A stretch of DNA of 58,115 nucleotides. It comes from a virus. Under the pieces are notes generated by a model, which was not told the origin of the DNA, did no database searches, and saw only the letters and a program-made list of their open reading frames with translations. The stretch is from IMG/VR virus record IMGVR_UViG_3300025806_000029, positions 1 to 58,115 of that record. One strand, 5' to 3'. The translations under genes were made by a program, and so were the position numbers. Of this stretch, positions 56,353 through 58,115 are shown piece by piece. Position 1 is the first letter of the stretch. Every line of letters starts with the position of its first letter.

Positions 56353-56840
56353 CAAATCAGGTCCACCGTAACGACCAGATCGTCACGGATCACTGACCGG
56401 GCGCTTTCGGCGGCGGCATCGGCAACGCGGTCTTCGATCTCCGCCCAGATCGCGTTGCCGTCGATTTCCCCGGCGGCTTCCGATGCGGCTTCCTCGGCGG
56501 TGTCGCGGACGCGGTACTCGATTTCGGCCCATATCGCGTCGCCGTCGATTTCTGAGTCGGAGAACGCGACACTCTCGGCGACGCGCAGGGCGACACGCTC
56601 GGCGATGCCCGATATTAGCGCGACCAGTTCGGTGCCCGGGCTATTCGCGAGGTCGGCAAGTGCCCTGCGGGCAGAATCCCGCTCGTCGGTGATCTGGGCA
56701 AGGTGCGCCTCAATTTCCGCGACGGTGCCGGTGCCGAATCCGGCGATGGTAAACTCTGCCCGGCCCGCCTTGTCGGATTCCAGTTCGGTTGTCACGGTCC
56801 GGAGCAGGTCGGTGGTGCTGGTGTCATGTTCGTCTTGCAT
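56352..56840 (-). CDS. Acidic repeat protein
   Basis: 162 aa from the ATG at 56840 (MQDEHDTSTTD) with GGAGAA upstream. A 33-residue motif EIDGNAIWAEIEDRV is repeated twice (the other copy EIDGDAIWAEIEYRV), joined by Ala/Glu helices. Strongly acidic. It could be a DNA mimic or a coiled-coil decoy; no family recognised. Behind the DUF932 terminator. Confidence 0.6.
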   Translation of the reverse strand: MQDEHDTSTTDLLRTVTTELESDKAGRAEFTIAGFGTGTVAEIEAHLAQITDERDSARRALADLANSPGTELVALISGIAERVALRVAESVAFSDSEIDGDAIWAEIEYRVRDTAEEAASEAAGEIDGNAIWAEIEDRVADAAAESARSVIRDDLVVTVDLI

Positions 56841-56877
56841 AGTATTCTCCATTTGGTCGGGCGGAATTGCCCGGAAG

Positions 56878-56888
56878 TGTTCTCGCAT
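56878..56888. promoter_or_regulatory. TGTTCTCGCAT box
   Basis: Same 11-mer as at 823-833, here 38 bases upstream of the start at 56840. Further GCGATAT/TATCG repeats follow to 56905. Possible operator. Confidence 0.35.
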
Positions 56889-56911
56889 ATCGTCGCATAT
56901 ATCGCAACAAC

Positions 56912-56938
56912 AAAAAGGGGCGGCCCGAAAGCCGCCCC
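56912..56938 (-). terminator. Rho-independent terminator after DUF932
   Basis: GGGGCGGC (56917-56924) pairs with GCCGCCCC (56931-56938) around a short loop; five T follow leftward. It ends the DUF932 transcript. Confidence 0.85.
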
Positions 56939-56961
56939 GTTGTCGCTTATGTCGCCGCGCT

Positions 56962-58089
56962 TTACGCGGTCATCAATTCCAGCGCGGCTTTATGTGCGCG
57001 GGATTTCAGCGCGCCGCCCGTGCCATCGCCGAACAGATTAGACGCGACGTTGTGCGCGGTGCCGCGATTTTTCACGGGCCGCTGGTCTGCCAGCCATGTC
57101 ACGGTGTTGAGTGCGCCCCAAACGGTGCCGCGCGTTGTCGCCAGATCGTGCCCGGGGTTGATACCATCGGCGGGCGGGGCCGTGATATCTTCCGGCAGTC
57201 CGGCGGCGACGTTGCGGGCGATAGCATCAAGGCGGGCCGAGACATACCGCGCCGCCTCGCTTTCATCCTCTTTGCCTATCGCCACAAAGTCTTGGCCGGT
57301 GTAGTAGGCGAAGGCCTTTCGGACCCCTTCGGAATGGATCACGCGCCCACCGTCCGTGGTTTTTTCCGTGCCGCGCATAACCGCCCGGAAATATTCCAGC
57401 GCCTCGCCATCGGTCAAAGCGCGGGCGGCCATGGCTTTAGCCGAACTAACAAAAGACCCGAAGGATTCCGCGTTTAAACCCAGCGCGGTTTCGACGGCTT
57501 CGGGGTCCAGTGCTACGCGGTGGTCGTGCCGGAATATGTCGGCCTCTTTCTCGGAAAGCGCCTTAGCTAGGGTGTTCCGGCAAACGACGCGCTCCATCAC
57601 GCGGGCGAATGTGTTAGCGTCGCGGCCAGTGTGCCGGACAACAAAAAGCGGGCGCGAGGCTATCGCATCGCCGGGGCCTACTTCCTCCATATGGCCGGTT
57701 TCTAGTTGAACCCAAGAGGATTCGCCGCCGAACAACGCTCCCGCCGTTATAATGTCGTGCCCATGTTTGGCGCGGATATCATCGGCGACTTCAAGGATGG
57801 CGCGATTCTGTACCGGTTGCCATTGCCCGGCGATGTAAGGGCCGGTCACGTGGTTGTTGTCGGTCCGCTCTATATAAAACGAATCCGGAATTGCGGTGCC
57901 GTCGGTGCGGTGGTTCGGTCGGCACTCGACGGTGTAGTTTAAACCGGCGGCGTCGGCCCATGTGTCGATTGATGCGCCCGCCTCTACTATCTGCGGGGAG
58001 GTCTCGGCGGCGTGCCATGGGGCGGCGTCGCCCGCCCGATATGCCATTGCGATTGTGCCGTCTGCTTGTGTTGCTAATTCGTGGGACAT
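56962..58089 (-). CDS. DUF932 family phage/plasmid-like protein (complete, allele B)
   Basis: 375 aa, the family's usual length. Conserved blocks: WHAAETSPQIVEAGAS and AGLNYTVECRP at the N-terminus, IPDSFYIERTDNN, GALFGGESSWVQLETG, PLFVVRHTGRDANTFARV, RVVCRNTL, and the C-terminal TRGTVWGALNTVTWLADQ with HNVASNLFGDG. Members lie on phages and plasmids, often in the early region; reported roles are unproven. Alone between two terminators, so probably separately regulated. The upstream TGTTCTCGCAT box is seen in the other copy (base 823) because the window ends at the promoter. Confidence 0.9.
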   Translation of the reverse strand: MSHELATQADGTIAMAYRAGDAAPWHAAETSPQIVEAGASIDTWADAAGLNYTVECRPNHRTDGTAIPDSFYIERTDNNHVTGPYIAGQWQPVQNRAILEVADDIRAKHGHDIITAGALFGGESSWVQLETGHMEEVGPGDAIASRPLFVVRHTGRDANTFARVMERVVCRNTLAKALSEKEADIFRHDHRVALDPEAVETALGLNAESFGSFVSSAKAMAARALTDGEALEYFRAVMRGTEKTTDGGRVIHSEGVRKAFAYYTGQDFVAIGKEDESEAARYVSARLDAIARNVAAGLPEDITAPPADGINPGHDLATTRGTVWGALNTVTWLADQRPVKNRGTAHNVASNLFGDGTGGALKSRAHKAALELMTA

Positions 58090-58115
58090 TGGTCTAGTTC
58101 TCCATGATAAAAAAA
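57328..58115. repeat. Right terminal copy of the diverged 788-bp overlap
   Basis: Aligns base for base with 1-788: identical over the first 99 and last 127 bases, diverged in between without net length change. Equivalent positions differ by 57,327, the inferred genome length. Confidence 0.85.

Noticed and set aside
1-58115. tRNA genes
   Set aside because: No cloverleaf with a GTTCRANNC arm was recognised in the gene-free stretches; a covariance-model search would be decisive.
1-58115. Integrase, excisionase or attachment site
   Set aside because: No tyrosine (R-H-R-Y) or serine recombinase motif set was seen in any assigned protein; this is by eye only.

Overview
The window is almost certainly the whole genome of a tailed double-stranded DNA phage, probably from a marine metagenome. 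It encodes both terminase subunits, portal, scaffold, HK97-type capsid, adaptors, fibres, very large internal virion proteins, a family A DNA polymerase and two peptidoglycan hydrolases. There are no ribosomal, tRNA or cellular housekeeping genes. I see no tail sheath, tail tube or tape-measure protein, and two huge late proteins (1428 and 1016 aa) resemble internal virion/ejection proteins, so a short-tailed (podovirus-like) particle is most likely. The host is not shown directly; the high GC, a GTA-type holin and the small basic Cys/Lys proteins typical of ocean viromes suggest a marine alphaproteobacterium (inference).

The window closes on itself. Bases 1-788 align without net indel to 57328-58115: the first 99 and last 127 bases are identical and the middle is diverged. 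The simplest reading is a circular (or circularly permuted) genome of 57,327 bp whose ends are two alleles of one DUF932 gene. Closing the circle puts the small terminase (2.7-3.3 kb) about 5 kb upstream of the large terminase (54.1-55.5 kb), in the same direction.

Layout, on the minus strand unless stated. (1) 56-58 kb and 0-3.3 kb: small terminase, VRR-NUC nuclease, small proteins and DUF932. (2) 55.5-56.0 kb: a gene-free GC-rich segment with a perfect chromosomal parS palindrome. (3) 55.5-42 kb: large terminase, exported proteins, portal, GTA-like holin, GroES-like co-chaperonin, scaffold and capsid. (4) 42-19.8 kb: adaptors, small basic proteins, fibres, PP-loop protein, internal virion proteins, HlyC-like acyltransferase and M15 peptidase. 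(5) 19.8-11.6 kb: replication block with a plus-strand SNF2 helicase facing a leftward operon (unknown, SSB-like, AEP primase, UvrD-like helicase, PolA). (6) 11.5-3.7 kb: accessory block with RHH regulators, SleB hydrolase, many zinc-ribbon miniproteins and a cluster of 2-oxoglutarate/cupin-type oxygenases with a DUF6817 HD-like protein. (7) 3.37-3.74 kb: a gene-free array of palindromes and TGGAACA iterons.

The genes are very tightly packed, with ATGA, TGATG, TAATG or GTGA overlaps throughout. Several short genes (18-59 codons) were identified by hand from overlapping starts and Shine-Dalgarno sites. Promoters of the early block share a TATGGGA element and a TTAACCANGGAG leader, suggesting one regulator. 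A parS site, an iteron array, no visible integrase and a Leu at the PolA 762-equivalent position together suggest a slow or plasmid-like phase using host ParB; this is a hypothesis.
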